Of a stretch of DNA of 36,955 nt, positions 18,978 through 27,131 are shown in pieces (position 1 is the stretch's first letter; the number at the start of each line of letters is the position of its first letter). Made by a program: the position numbers and the translations under genes. Where the stretch lies: NCBI GenBank assembly GCA_021298245.1, contig JAJTDZ010000013.1, positions 1 through 36,955 on the forward strand. Reading direction: 5' to 3'. The notes under the pieces were generated by a model. That model made no database searches. It had not been told where the DNA came from and was given only the letters and a program-made list of their open reading frames with translations. This DNA comes from Algoriphagus sp. GTDB lineage: Bacteria; Bacteroidota; Bacteroidia; Cytophagales; Cyclobacteriaceae.

Positions 18978-19403
18978 TTATTTCTTTAGAAGTAAAATAT
19001 AGCGAATCATATCTTTGGCATCCTCCTCACTTAATCCAGGGTGAGCCGACATGGGGACTTGTCCCCAAACACCAACCCCACCCGCAATGACTTTTTGTGC
19101 AAGCATGCTTACATTTGCCTCTGTGTTATCGTACTTGGCGGCCACGTCTGCATAGGAAGGACCTATAATTTTTCGGTCTACTTGATGACATCCTGTGCAA
19201 TCTGAAGCCTTTACTTTCTCCAGGCCCTTGATGTAGATAGGATCATCCTTGTATTTTTCCTCCAAAGAAACTTCTGCTGAAGGGGTGTTGGAAGATGTAC
19301 TTCCTCCCTGGGATCCTTCGGCAGACTTGTCTCCTCCTCCACAAGCAAAAGTGAATCCCGCTAGGGCGAGCACGACTAATTTGATACGTAATGTAGTTTT
19401 CAT
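18978..19403 (-). CDS. Lipoprotein cytochrome c (c551/c552 type)
   Basis: A 141-residue protein with a lipoprotein signal (lipobox GFTFAC, Cys 21), a low-complexity Ser/Gly linker (22-45) and a class I cytochrome c domain: haem motif CTGCH (Cys 69, Cys 72, His 73), the KIIGPSYADVAAKY helix, and the Met 118 ligand in VPMSAHP, ending with the DMIRYILLLKK helix. It would be a membrane-anchored periplasmic electron carrier. Its place between a TIM-barrel isomerase and DUF1080 suggests that it takes electrons from the GMC dehydrogenase encoded in the facing operon. Confidence 0.92.
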   Translation of the reverse strand: MKTTLRIKLVVLALAGFTFACGGGDKSAEGSQGGSTSSNTPSAEVSLEEKYKDDPIYIKGLEKVKASDCTGCHQVDRKIIGPSYADVAAKYDNTEANVSMLAQKVIAGGVGVWGQVPMSAHPGLSEEDAKDMIRYILLLKK

Positions 19404-19422
19404 GGGTATTTGGTTTGATTGC

Positions 19423-20475
19423 TTAAATTCCTAAAATTCTTCTATTGAACGATTCATCTGCTCCTGTTCCAGCAAAATCATCAAAGGCCTTTTCGGTCAC
19501 CTGAATAATATGGGACGCGATGAAAGGAGCACCTTCTGCAGCTCCTTGCTCTGGATGCTTGATGGCGCATTCCCACTCCAAGATGGCCCAACCGGCATAA
19601 TTGTATTGGGAAAGTTTGCTAAATATTCCTGCAAAGTCTACTTGTCCGTCTCCCAAAGATCTGAATCTTCCTGCACGCTCCACCCATCCTTGAAAGCCAC
19701 CATAGACTCCCTGCTTGCCAGTAGGATTAAACTCTGCATCTTTAACATGGAACATTTTGATGCGGTCATGGTAAAAATCAATAAACTGCAAGTAGTCCAA
19801 GCACTGCAACACAAAATGGCTTGGGTCATACAAAATGTTGGCACGCTTGTGGCCTCCTACTTTTTCCAAAAACATCTCGAACGTGATGCCATCGTGTAGG
19901 TCCTCACCAGGATGCAATTCGTAGCACACATCGACTCCCACCTCATCAAAGGCATTCAAAATGGGCATCCAACGCTTGGCCAACTCTCCAAATCCAGTAT
20001 CTACCAAGCCCGCAGGACGCTGAGGCCAAGGATATACCGTGTGCCACATCAAGGCCCCAGAAAAGGTAGCATGAGCATTGAGTCCCAAATTAGCAGAAGC
20101 TTTTGCCGCGTACTTGAGTTGCTGCGTAGCCCATTCCGATTTCCCCTTTAAGTTTCCTTTTAAATGAGCAGGGGCAAATCCATCAAATAACTCATTGTAG
20201 GCGGGATGCACCGCTACCAATTGTCCTTGCAGGTGGGTTGAAAGCTCAGATATTTCCATGCCTGCTTCGGCTACAATCCCCTTGATTTCGTCAGCATAGG
20301 TTTTACTTTCTGCTGCCTTTTGTAAATCTATCATACGAGGATCCCATGAGGGGATTTGAACGGCTTTGTACCCTAAATCTGCCATATAGGCACTGATATT
20401 TTTTAAGGTATTGAAAGGAGCATCATTTCCAGCAAATTGAGCTAAAAAAATGCCAGGACCTTTGATTGTTTTCAT
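19423..20475 (-). CDS. TIM-barrel sugar phosphate isomerase/epimerase (AP endonuclease 2 family)
   Basis: A 350-residue Xyl_isom-like TIM barrel. Candidate divalent-metal ligands are the Glu of CYELHPGE, the Asp of ILYDPSH, the His/Asp pair in FHVKD and the Glu of AILEWE. The frame stays open much further upstream into the neighbouring gene, but the start at 20475 (MKTIKGPGIFLAQ) fits the family and leaves a 29-nt gap after the Gfo/Idh/MocA gene. There is no signal peptide, so it should be cytoplasmic. In comparable keto-sugar operons such proteins isomerise, epimerise or hydrate 3-keto sugars; the exact reaction here is not determined. Confidence 0.88.
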   Translation of the reverse strand: MKTIKGPGIFLAQFAGNDAPFNTLKNISAYMADLGYKAVQIPSWDPRMIDLQKAAESKTYADEIKGIVAEAGMEISELSTHLQGQLVAVHPAYNELFDGFAPAHLKGNLKGKSEWATQQLKYAAKASANLGLNAHATFSGALMWHTVYPWPQRPAGLVDTGFGELAKRWMPILNAFDEVGVDVCYELHPGEDLHDGITFEMFLEKVGGHKRANILYDPSHFVLQCLDYLQFIDFYHDRIKMFHVKDAEFNPTGKQGVYGGFQGWVERAGRFRSLGDGQVDFAGIFSKLSQYNYAGWAILEWECAIKHPEQGAAEGAPFIASHIIQVTEKAFDDFAGTGADESFNRRILGI

Positions 20476-20504
20476 CGTCTTTTGATTTTGATTGCTTACT
20501 GAGT

Positions 20505-21674
20505 TTATTTTTCCACTACAAAGGGGGTCCACTTTTGTTCCGACTCCGTGCTTCGCAAAACGTGATCTATAAAGGCCATGCCGCGAATCCCGTCTTCGAT
20601 CCCAGGATAGTCTTCCCACTCCCATTTGGGCTTTTGCCCCGCACGGTCGGCATAAATGCATCGCGCAAAATTTCTATACAAATTGGCAAAAGCCTCGATG
20701 TAGCCTTCCGGATGCCCAGCGGGTGTTCGGGTATTTTCTTGAGCCAAAGATCCCAAGTATCCCGTACCTGCGCGGTAGATTTGGGCAGGGACATTGGGAA
20801 ATCGTACGGTCAGCGAGTTGTTCAATTCTTGCTCCCATTCCAGCCCTCCTTTCTCTCCATACACCCTAAGCTTTAGATTGTTTTCGCAACCTGTATCTGT
20901 CTGAGAGGCCATCAGTACTCCAGAGGCTCCATTTTCGAGCCGCAACAAAACTACCCCATCGTCGTCTATAGGTCTACCTTGAATTTTGATGTACAAATCC
21001 GCACAAAGTTGGGTGACCTTCAGTCCTGTCACGTACTCCACCATATTGAAGGCATGCGTCCCTATGTCGCCCATACATCCAGCAAGACCATTGCGGGCGG
21101 GATCGGTTCTCCATTCGGCCTGTTTATTGTTTTCCGTTTCTAACAATTTATACAGCCAACCCTGTGGATACTCCACGTATACTTTTCGAATCTTTCCTAG
21201 AGCGCCATCCATCACCATTTGTTTGGCCTGCTTGATCATGGGATACCCGGTGTAGGTATGGGTCAATAAAAAGCGCCGGTCAGACTGTTTCACTACCTGG
21301 TAGAGTTTCTTGGCCTCGGTGTAGTTGAGCGTCAAAGGCTTATCTAGAGCTACGTGAAATCCATGCTGCAAAGCCTTGACGGTAGGATCAAAATGCACAT
21401 TATTGGGCGTTACGATGGCCACCACATCCATTCGCTCCCCTTCAGGAAGCTGAGCTTCTTGGGTAAACATCTCGTCGTAACTGGAATAGACACGGCTGGG
21501 ATCGAGACGAAGTTCCTTTCCTTTTTGTGCAGATTTGGCGGGGTCCGAACTGAAGGAACCGCAGACCAACTCAAACAATCCATCCATCAAAGCGCCATTG
21601 AGGTGAATGGCACCTATAAAAGATCCTGGACCACCTCCTACGAGGCCTAATTTCAATTTTTTTGACGTTGACAT
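20505..21674 (-). CDS. Gfo/Idh/MocA-family oxidoreductase
   Basis: A 389-residue NAD(P)-dependent sugar dehydrogenase. It has a Rossmann N-terminus ([16 protein letters not shown]), the [11 protein letters not shown] strand-loop, the ALDKPLT motif (family E-K-P, here D-K-P, with the catalytic Lys) and the [17 protein letters not shown] helix carrying the D-x-G-x-H catalytic pair. The ATG at 21674 ([10 protein letters not shown]) is preferred over the in-frame GTG at 21680. It leads the minus-strand half of the sugar cluster. By analogy with 3-keto-glycoside operons it would reduce a released 3-keto sugar or oxidise a glycoside; direction cannot be told from sequence. Confidence 0.9.
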   Translation of the reverse strand: MSTSKKLKLGLVGGGPGSFIGAIHLNGALMDGLFELVCGSFSSDPAKSAQKGKELRLDPSRVYSSYDEMFTQEAQLPEGERMDVVAIVTPNNVHFDPTVKALQHGFHVALDKPLTLNYTEAKKLYQVVKQSDRRFLLTHTYTGYPMIKQAKQMVMDGALGKIRKVYVEYPQGWLYKLLETENNKQAEWRTDPARNGLAGCMGDIGTHAFNMVEYVTGLKVTQLCADLYIKIQGRPIDDDGVVLLRLENGASGVLMASQTDTGCENNLKLRVYGEKGGLEWEQELNNSLTVRFPNVPAQIYRAGTGYLGSLAQENTRTPAGHPEGYIEAFANLYRNFARCIYADRAGQKPKWEWEDYPGIEDGIRGMAFIDHVLRSTESEQKWTPFVVEK

Positions 21675-21813
21675 GGGCACTACACGCTTGGTTCTTAAAT
21701 GGGTTATTGTTTTAAATCAGGTACTTGTTTTGGAAAATTCTTTGAAATAAGAAGAAATATGGACTTCCTTGTAGCTTATCAAAAATCTTTTTCCGAAATT
21801 TTTGAAGCCTTTG

Positions 21814-21835
21814 CTTCTTCTTTTCAAAGAAGAAG
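21814..21835. promoter_or_regulatory. Inverted repeat in the divergent promoter region of the sugar cluster
   Basis: A perfect 10-bp inverted repeat, CTTCTTCTTT and AAAGAAGAAG, separated by 2 nt, in the 238-nt gap between the divergent Gfo/Idh/MocA and MFS genes. It could be an operator or a short hairpin; no T-run follows. No exact TAnnTTTG box is visible in this gap on either strand. Confidence 0.45.
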
Positions 21836-21912
21836 GGTAAACTACTGCAAAAACCCCAAAAATTAAATTTTCAATCTCAAAAAATTACATTTTTCTCCAG
21901 AACCATTCCACT

Positions 21913-23139
21913 ATGCCCGCCCTGATTAAGATTAGACTTTCGGTAATGATGTTTTTGGAGTTTTTTGTCTGGGGTTCCTGGTACGTTACTATGGGAACTT
22001 TTCTTGGTAATAACCTTAACGCCGAGGATCCAGAAATCTCCTTAGCCTTTTCTACTCAATCGTTGGGAGCTATCCTTGCCCCATTCTTGGTAGGCTTGAT
22101 AGCCGATCGGTATTTTCAAGCACAAAAAATCTTGGGCTCTATCCACCTCATGGGGGCAGCCTTGCTGTATGGACTCCATGAAAGCCATGCCTTTGAACAG
22201 TTCTTTCCCATTCTATTGGGATATATGATTTTATTTATGCCCACCCTAGCCCTGGTCAATTCCATTTCCTTTCACCAAATGAGTCAACCTGAAAAAGAAT
22301 TTTCTGCCGTCAGGGTCTGGGGCACTGTAGGATGGGTAGCTGCTGGGTTTTTGATTTCTGCTTTGGCCTGGGACAGTGCGGCTGGCTTGAAGGCTGGATT
22401 ACTGCAAAACACATGGAAATTAGCCTCCATCGCCTCCATCTTATTGGGAATATACAGCTTCACCTTGCCTACTACTCCTCCTCAAGCCAAGCAATCGGGG
22501 CCCTTTCGATTAAAGGAGGCCTTGGGACTAGATGCCCTGGCCTTGCTAGGCCATAGAAATTATGCCATCTTTTTTATTTCTTCTATCCTGATTTGTATTC
22601 CCCTGGCTTTCTATTACCAAAATGCAAGCCCTTTTCTCACCGAATTGGCACTAGAAAATTCCACAGGTAATATGGCATTAGGACAGGTATCCGAAATCCT
22701 GTTTTTGCTTGCCTTACCTTTTTTCTTTTCTCGATTTGGAATAAAATTTACCCTGCTGGCCGCTATGCTTGCCTGGGCTTTGCGCTACTTGCTGTTTGCC
22801 TTTGGCGATGCAGACGGCAAAGCTTGGATGCTCCTGGGAGGTATCCTACTTCATGGCATTTGCTACGATTTCTTCTTTGTGAGTGGGCAGATTTATACCG
22901 ATGCTCATGCAGGTAAAAAATTTAAATCCTCTGCTCAGGGATTAATTACCTTGGCAACTTACGGAATCGGGATGCTGATCGGATTTTGGGTGGCAGGCCA
23001 GGTATCTAAATTCTTCTTAACTAAAGAAGGGGTGCACGATTGGCTATCCATCTGGATTGTTCCAGCTGGGATTTCTGCCTTGGTTTTGTTACTTTTCATT
23101 TCTTTTTTCAAATCTGAAAAAATTAACCCCAATACTTAA
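21913..23139 (+). CDS. MFS transporter, nucleoside:H+ symporter (NHS/NupG-like) family
   Basis: A 408-residue protein with about twelve hydrophobic helices. The N-terminus MPALIKIRLSVMMFLEFFVWGSWYVTMGT and the SAVRVWGTVGWVAAGF segment are typical of the NHS family (PF03825 type), as is HGICYDFFFVSGQIYTD in the C-terminal half. In Bacteroidota, relatives are often encoded in sugar gene clusters beside TIM-barrel isomerases and Gfo/Idh/MocA enzymes, so the cargo is more likely a sugar or keto-glycoside than a nucleoside. It is first in the plus-strand operon, 12 nt before the next gene. Confidence 0.87.
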   Translation: MPALIKIRLSVMMFLEFFVWGSWYVTMGTFLGNNLNAEDPEISLAFSTQSLGAILAPFLVGLIADRYFQAQKILGSIHLMGAALLYGLHESHAFEQFFPILLGYMILFMPTLALVNSISFHQMSQPEKEFSAVRVWGTVGWVAAGFLISALAWDSAAGLKAGLLQNTWKLASIASILLGIYSFTLPTTPPQAKQSGPFRLKEALGLDALALLGHRNYAIFFISSILICIPLAFYYQNASPFLTELALENSTGNMALGQVSEILFLLALPFFFSRFGIKFTLLAAMLAWALRYLLFAFGDADGKAWMLLGGILLHGICYDFFFVSGQIYTDAHAGKKFKSSAQGLITLATYGIGMLIGFWVAGQVSKFFLTKEGVHDWLSIWIVPAGISALVLLLFISFFKSEKINPNT

Positions 23140-23151
23140 CGCTGACCCACC

Positions 23152-24024
23152 ATGACCTATAACCCTGGAAGACGTGATTCCTTTAAAAAAATGATCCTAG
23201 GCGGTGCTGCCCTTGGATCACTTGCCTCCCTTGATTTCAAACAAAACCCAAGCTTGGCCCTGAAGGGCAATATCAACCATGGCGTCTGCGCTTGGTCCAT
23301 GAGGCCCTTGAGTCTTGAAGAACTTTGTTCCCAAATCAAAAGTGTAGGCGTAGGCGCCATTGACCTAATTGGTCCAAAAAATTGGGAAACCTTGAAGAAG
23401 TACGGTATCCATTGCTCCATGTGCAACGGAGCAGAACTTGGGATTGTAGATGGCTTCAACGATCCCAAATTTCATCCCCAATTAGAAAAAAATTATACCG
23501 AAGTAATTCCATTAGTGGAAAAAGCAGGTTACAAAAATCTTATCGCTTTCTCTGGAAATAGAAGGGGAATGGACGATGAAACGGGGCTAAAAAATTGCGA
23601 AGAAGGTATCAAAAAAATTCTAGGCCTTGCCGAAAAGCATGGCGTGATTATCACCATGGAGCTGCTTAACAGTAGGGTAGATCACAAAGACTACATGTGC
23701 GATAAATCAGCTTGGGGGATAGAACTTTGCAAGCGAATTGGAAGTGAAAACTTCAAGCTCCTATTTGACATTTACCACATGCAAATTGACGAGGGAGACA
23801 TCATTCGTAGCATCCGAAACAACCACCAATACTTTGGGCATTACCACACGGCTGGAAACCCAGGTAGAAATGATTTGGACGATACTCAAGAAATTTATTA
23901 CCCTCCCATCATGCAGGCTATTGTAGATTCGGGTTTCAAAGGCTATGTTTCCCATGAATTTATACCCAAAGGAGAAGATAAAATTGCTGCACTGGGTCAT
24001 GCCGTGCAGGTGTGTGATGTATAA
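23152..24024 (+). CDS. Tat-exported TIM-barrel sugar isomerase (hydroxypyruvate isomerase-like)
   Basis: A 290-residue protein. The N-terminus GRRDSFKKMILGGAALGS carries a twin-arginine-type signal followed by a short hydrophobic stretch, so export is likely. The remainder is an AP endonuclease 2/xylose isomerase-like barrel with candidate metal ligands in ITMELLNS (Glu), LFDIYHMQ (Asp, His), HYHTAGNPGRND (His) and VSHEFIP (Glu). The GRNDLD segment is typical of hydroxypyruvate isomerase-like members. With its cytoplasmic paralogue across the divergent promoter, it gives the cluster one isomerase on each side of the membrane. It is 24 nt from the GMC gene. Confidence 0.87.
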   Translation: MTYNPGRRDSFKKMILGGAALGSLASLDFKQNPSLALKGNINHGVCAWSMRPLSLEELCSQIKSVGVGAIDLIGPKNWETLKKYGIHCSMCNGAELGIVDGFNDPKFHPQLEKNYTEVIPLVEKAGYKNLIAFSGNRRGMDDETGLKNCEEGIKKILGLAEKHGVIITMELLNSRVDHKDYMCDKSAWGIELCKRIGSENFKLLFDIYHMQIDEGDIIRSIRNNHQYFGHYHTAGNPGRNDLDDTQEIYYPPIMQAIVDSGFKGYVSHEFIPKGEDKIAALGHAVQVCDV

Positions 24025-24048
24025 GTAACGTAAACCAAATACCAGAAT

Positions 24049-25728
24049 ATGGCAAATGAAGCGTATGACGCAATTGTAGTTGGGTCAGGAATTAGTGGAG
24101 GCTGGGCTGCAAAAGAGCTGACAGAGAAAGGGCTAAAAGTACTCCTATTGGAGAGAGGCCCTATGGTGGAGCATATCAAAGATTATAAATCTGCCACCCT
24201 ACCCCCTTGGGAAGTACCTCATCGAGGAAGAAGAACCCAGGAACAACTCACCAACCATCCCAATTTAAAACGGGACTATGTGCTCAATGAGTTGAACTTA
24301 GATTGGTGGGCCCACGAAAGTGACTCCCCCTATGTGGAAGAAAAACCATTTACCTGGTTTAGGGGCTATCAAGTCGGAGGACGTTCTCTCCTTTGGGGCC
24401 GTCAGTCCTACCGCTGGTCGGAAATGGACTTTGAAGCCAATGCCAAAGACGGCATTGCGGTGGATTGGCCGATTCGATACCAAGACATCGCTCCATGGTA
24501 CAGCTATGTAGAAAAATTTATTGGAGTCTCCGGCTCCAAAGATGGTTTGAGTGTATTGCCCGATGGGGAATTTCAACCCCCCATGCCGATGAATTGCGTG
24601 GAGGAAGTGGGAGCCGCAAAAATCAAAGAACATTACAAAGGAGCTCGTACCTGGACCATTGGAAGACCTGCCAATATCACGCAACCTCTTCCTGGTCGTC
24701 CAGGATGCCAGTACCGTAACAAGTGCTCTTTGGGTTGCCCGTTTGGAGGATACTTTAGTACCCAAGCCTCCACCTTGCCTGCAGCCATGGCTACCGGTAA
24801 CCTTACTTTGCGACCCTGGTCGATTGTACGCAGATTGATCTACAACAAAGACACCAAAAAAGCGACTGGGGTAGAAGTCATCGACGGACAGAGCAACCAA
24901 ACCATAGAATTTTCTGCCAAAATCATTTTCCTCTGTGCATCGGCCTTCAATTCCACGGCCATATTGATGCGTAGTGCCACGGATATTTGGCCAGGAGGAC
25001 TCGGATCAAGTTCCAATGAATTGGGTCACAACGTGATGGACCACCACTTCCGTTTGGGTGCCAACGGGACCTACGAAGGATTTGAGGACAAGTACTATTT
25101 TGGCAAGCGCCCAACAGGCTTGTACATCCCTAGATTTCGAAATGTCAATGGAGACAAGCGGGATTACATTCGAGGCTTTGGATACCAAGGAGGAGCCAGC
25201 CGAAGCGGATGGAGCAGAGACGTAGCCGAGTTAGGACTAGGTGGCCCAATGAAAGAAGCCTTGACCGAGCCAGGACCCTGGTCCATGGGCATTACCGCCT
25301 TTGGCGAAATCCTGCCCTACCACGACAACCACATCAAGTTGAGCGATACGGTAAAAGACAAATGGGGCATGGAAGCATTGGTCATGAATGCCGAAATCAA
25401 AGAAAATGAGAAAAAAATGCGGGTGGATATGATGAATGATGCCGCAGAAATGCTCGAAGTAGCAGGATTTAAAAATGTGAAGACCTATGACAATGGCTAC
25501 ACTTTTGGACAAGGAATTCACGAAATGGGCACAGCACGTATGGGAAGAGATCCCAAAACCTCCGTATTGAATGGCAACAATCAAGTATGGGATGCCCAAA
25601 ACGTATTTGTAACCGACGGAGCTTGCATGACTTCTGCTGCAGCCCAAAATCCTTCCCTAACCTACATGGCCCTTACCGCGAGAGCAGCTGCTTTTGCCGT
25701 TGAAGAATTGAAAAAGCAAAACCTCTAA
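24049..25728 (+). CDS. GMC-family FAD-dependent sugar dehydrogenase (large subunit)
   Basis: A 559-residue flavoprotein. The ADP-binding motif is VVGSGISGG (GxGxxG at 12-17), followed by a GGRSLLWGRQSYRW FAD-binding loop, a Cys-containing segment CQYRNKCSLGCPFGG, and a GMC C-terminal domain with His 491 (GIHEMGTARMG) and Asn 534 (AAQNPSLTYMA) as the catalytic pair. It has no signal peptide; the next gene encodes the Tat-targeted subunit 3, so co-export of the folded complex is the likely route. Homologous complexes include gluconate 2-dehydrogenase and glucoside 3-dehydrogenase; given DUF1080 in the cluster, the 3-dehydrogenase role is favoured. Confidence 0.9.
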   Translation: MANEAYDAIVVGSGISGGWAAKELTEKGLKVLLLERGPMVEHIKDYKSATLPPWEVPHRGRRTQEQLTNHPNLKRDYVLNELNLDWWAHESDSPYVEEKPFTWFRGYQVGGRSLLWGRQSYRWSEMDFEANAKDGIAVDWPIRYQDIAPWYSYVEKFIGVSGSKDGLSVLPDGEFQPPMPMNCVEEVGAAKIKEHYKGARTWTIGRPANITQPLPGRPGCQYRNKCSLGCPFGGYFSTQASTLPAAMATGNLTLRPWSIVRRLIYNKDTKKATGVEVIDGQSNQTIEFSAKIIFLCASAFNSTAILMRSATDIWPGGLGSSSNELGHNVMDHHFRLGANGTYEGFEDKYYFGKRPTGLYIPRFRNVNGDKRDYIRGFGYQGGASRSGWSRDVAELGLGGPMKEALTEPGPWSMGITAFGEILPYHDNHIKLSDTVKDKWGMEALVMNAEIKENEKKMRVDMMNDAAEMLEVAGFKNVKTYDNGYTFGQGIHEMGTARMGRDPKTSVLNGNNQVWDAQNVFVTDGACMTSAAAQNPSLTYMALTARAAAFAVEELKKQNL

Positions 25729-25740
25729 TCCGACAAGAAC

Positions 25741-26301
25741 ATGACTGTAATGAATAGAAGAGACGCGCTAAAATCTGTGGCACTCCTGATGGGAGGAACA
25801 ATGATTGGAGCCAATGCCATTTTGACGGGTTGTGCCCCTGATTCTCAACTCAAAGACCTTAACTTCAGCCCTGAGGATTTGGCATTTCTCGATGAGATCG
25901 GGGAAACAATCGTGCCTACCACAGATACCCCAGGAGCTAAGGCCACTAAAATTGGGGAGTTTATCCAAATGATGGTGAAGGAGTGTTACGATGCCAAGCA
26001 GCAAACCACTTTCATCAATGGATTGAATACCATTCGTACCGAATTTAAAGCTGAAAAAGGAGTCGATTTTATGGAAGGCAGCCCTGAGGATAGACTTACT
26101 TTCCTCAATGCCATGTACCAAAAATATGTGGATAGCGGAGAAAAAAAGCAGCCTGAGATCATCCACATGCTTCGCGATTTAACCGTACTGGGTTACTTTA
26201 GTTCAGAGATTGGGGCAACGCAGGCCCTACGCTTTGTAGAATCTCCAGGACGCTTTGACCCTTGTGTGGATTACAAAAAAGGAGATAGGGCCTGGGCCTA
26301 A
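25741..26301 (+). CDS. Gluconate 2-dehydrogenase subunit 3-like protein, Tat lipoprotein
   Basis: A 186-residue small subunit. The N-terminus MNRRDALKSVALLMGG is a twin-arginine signal, ending in a lipobox-like LTGC (Cys 31), so the mature protein is probably lipid-anchored. The body is a helical subunit-3 domain (FSPEDLAFLDEIGETIVPTTDTPGAKA) that in homologues chaperones and carries the GMC flavoprotein through the Tat system. Start is at ATG 25741 or 25750, the latter placing the Arg pair at residues 3-4. It is 12 nt after the GMC gene and last in the operon, followed by a strong terminator. Confidence 0.9.
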   Translation: MTVMNRRDALKSVALLMGGTMIGANAILTGCAPDSQLKDLNFSPEDLAFLDEIGETIVPTTDTPGAKATKIGEFIQMMVKECYDAKQQTTFINGLNTIRTEFKAEKGVDFMEGSPEDRLTFLNAMYQKYVDSGEKKQPEIIHMLRDLTVLGYFSSEIGATQALRFVESPGRFDPCVDYKKGDRAWA

Positions 26302-26316
26302 TCCTTTTTCTTCATT

Positions 26317-26353
26317 TCTGCCTGCCTTAAATAAAGGCAGGCAGATTTTTTTT
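26317..26353 (+). terminator. Intrinsic terminator of the sugar cluster operon
   Basis: A 12-bp perfect stem TCTGCCTGCCTT / AAGGCAGGCAGA (26317-26328 and 26334-26345) with a 5-nt loop and an eight-T tail. The stem sequence belongs to the CTGCCTGCC repeat seen elsewhere in the window. Confidence 0.93.
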
Positions 26354-26406
26354 AATTCAATGGTATTCCTTTAAAAGGTCTGGGGTAAATCGGTAGCTCC
26401 AACAAG

Positions 26407-27039
26407 CTATCCTTGCTCCGAAAAAAGAGGCTTTTTGAATAAGAAAAAATAGATGACTACCACCAAAACAAGAAGTAGTGCCAATTCAAATTGAGCCCAA
26501 ATCTGAGAGCGATTGATCAAGGTTTTAGCTTTTGCCACCAACTTTTCCCCTTCTTCGATTTGAATCTCACTCAACTTATCCAAATCACTTTGAGCACGAG
26601 CAATTTTCTGGTCGTAAACTTTGACTTGCTGTAAGTTTACCCCTGATGAATCCGTGTAGAGGAGTTGGTAATTTTTTATGCTTAAATCCTTCTGGATGAT
26701 TTGCTTAAAATCCCCCAACAAAACAGCCTCTTCTGGGGTGAGTTGTGTCGCTTCAAATTCCGCCACCAATTCTAAAATACCTTTTTCCTCTGCTGAAATC
26801 TCTTCTATGACTTTAGAATAATCGTAGCCCAGGTCACAATGATCAATTAATTTTTGGATTTGGAAAAGCTTCTCTGAAATGTGAAAAATATAGCTTTCCA
26901 CGCGCAAACGATCTTCATACACTTCGGTTAAGGCACTGCTGATATTTCGAAAAGACTGCCTTTCCAACAGATTTTTTCCATACAGCAACAATAACAATCC
27001 CAAAATGATGAAAAATGCTACTCGTCTTCTTCGTTTCAC
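26407..27039 (-). CDS. Two-TM membrane protein with a chemoreceptor-like four-helix sensor region
   Basis: A 210-residue protein: basic MKRRRR, a membrane helix (about 7-21), about 155 residues of predicted amphipathic helices rich in Glu, Leu and Lys, a second membrane helix (about 182-200) and a ten-residue tail. The topology matches the periplasmic four-helix-bundle sensor modules of chemoreceptors and histidine kinases, but no HAMP, kinase or MCP domain follows. The start is GTG: an in-frame TAA lies eight codons upstream and no ATG is near. It is isolated, between the sugar cluster and GH16. The family is not recognised with certainty. Confidence 0.6.
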   Translation of the reverse strand: MKRRRRVAFFIILGLLLLLYGKNLLERQSFRNISSALTEVYEDRLRVESYIFHISEKLFQIQKLIDHCDLGYDYSKVIEEISAEEKGILELVAEFEATQLTPEEAVLLGDFKQIIQKDLSIKNYQLLYTDSSGVNLQQVKVYDQKIARAQSDLDKLSEIQIEEGEKLVAKAKTLINRSQIWAQFELALLLVLVVVIYFFLFKKPLFSEQG

Positions 27040-27131
27040 TTTTTGGATAGGTAAATAGATTTAAAATTTCAGATGGTAAAATTATGCCTGCACTAAATTA
27101 TTCGAAAAATTCAACAAATTTCATCCTTTGT

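Noticed and set aside
19423..20661. Longer 412-residue version of the TIM-barrel isomerase
   Set aside because: The extra N-terminus overlaps the end of the Gfo/Idh/MocA gene by over 150 nt and has no family similarity; the start at 20475 fits.
24298..24900. A 200-codon minus-strand open frame inside the GMC gene
   Set aside because: Low-complexity composition without family features, wholly inside a confident coding gene.
26407..27039. Call as a complete methyl-accepting chemotaxis protein
   Set aside because: There is no HAMP or MCP signalling domain after the second membrane helix.
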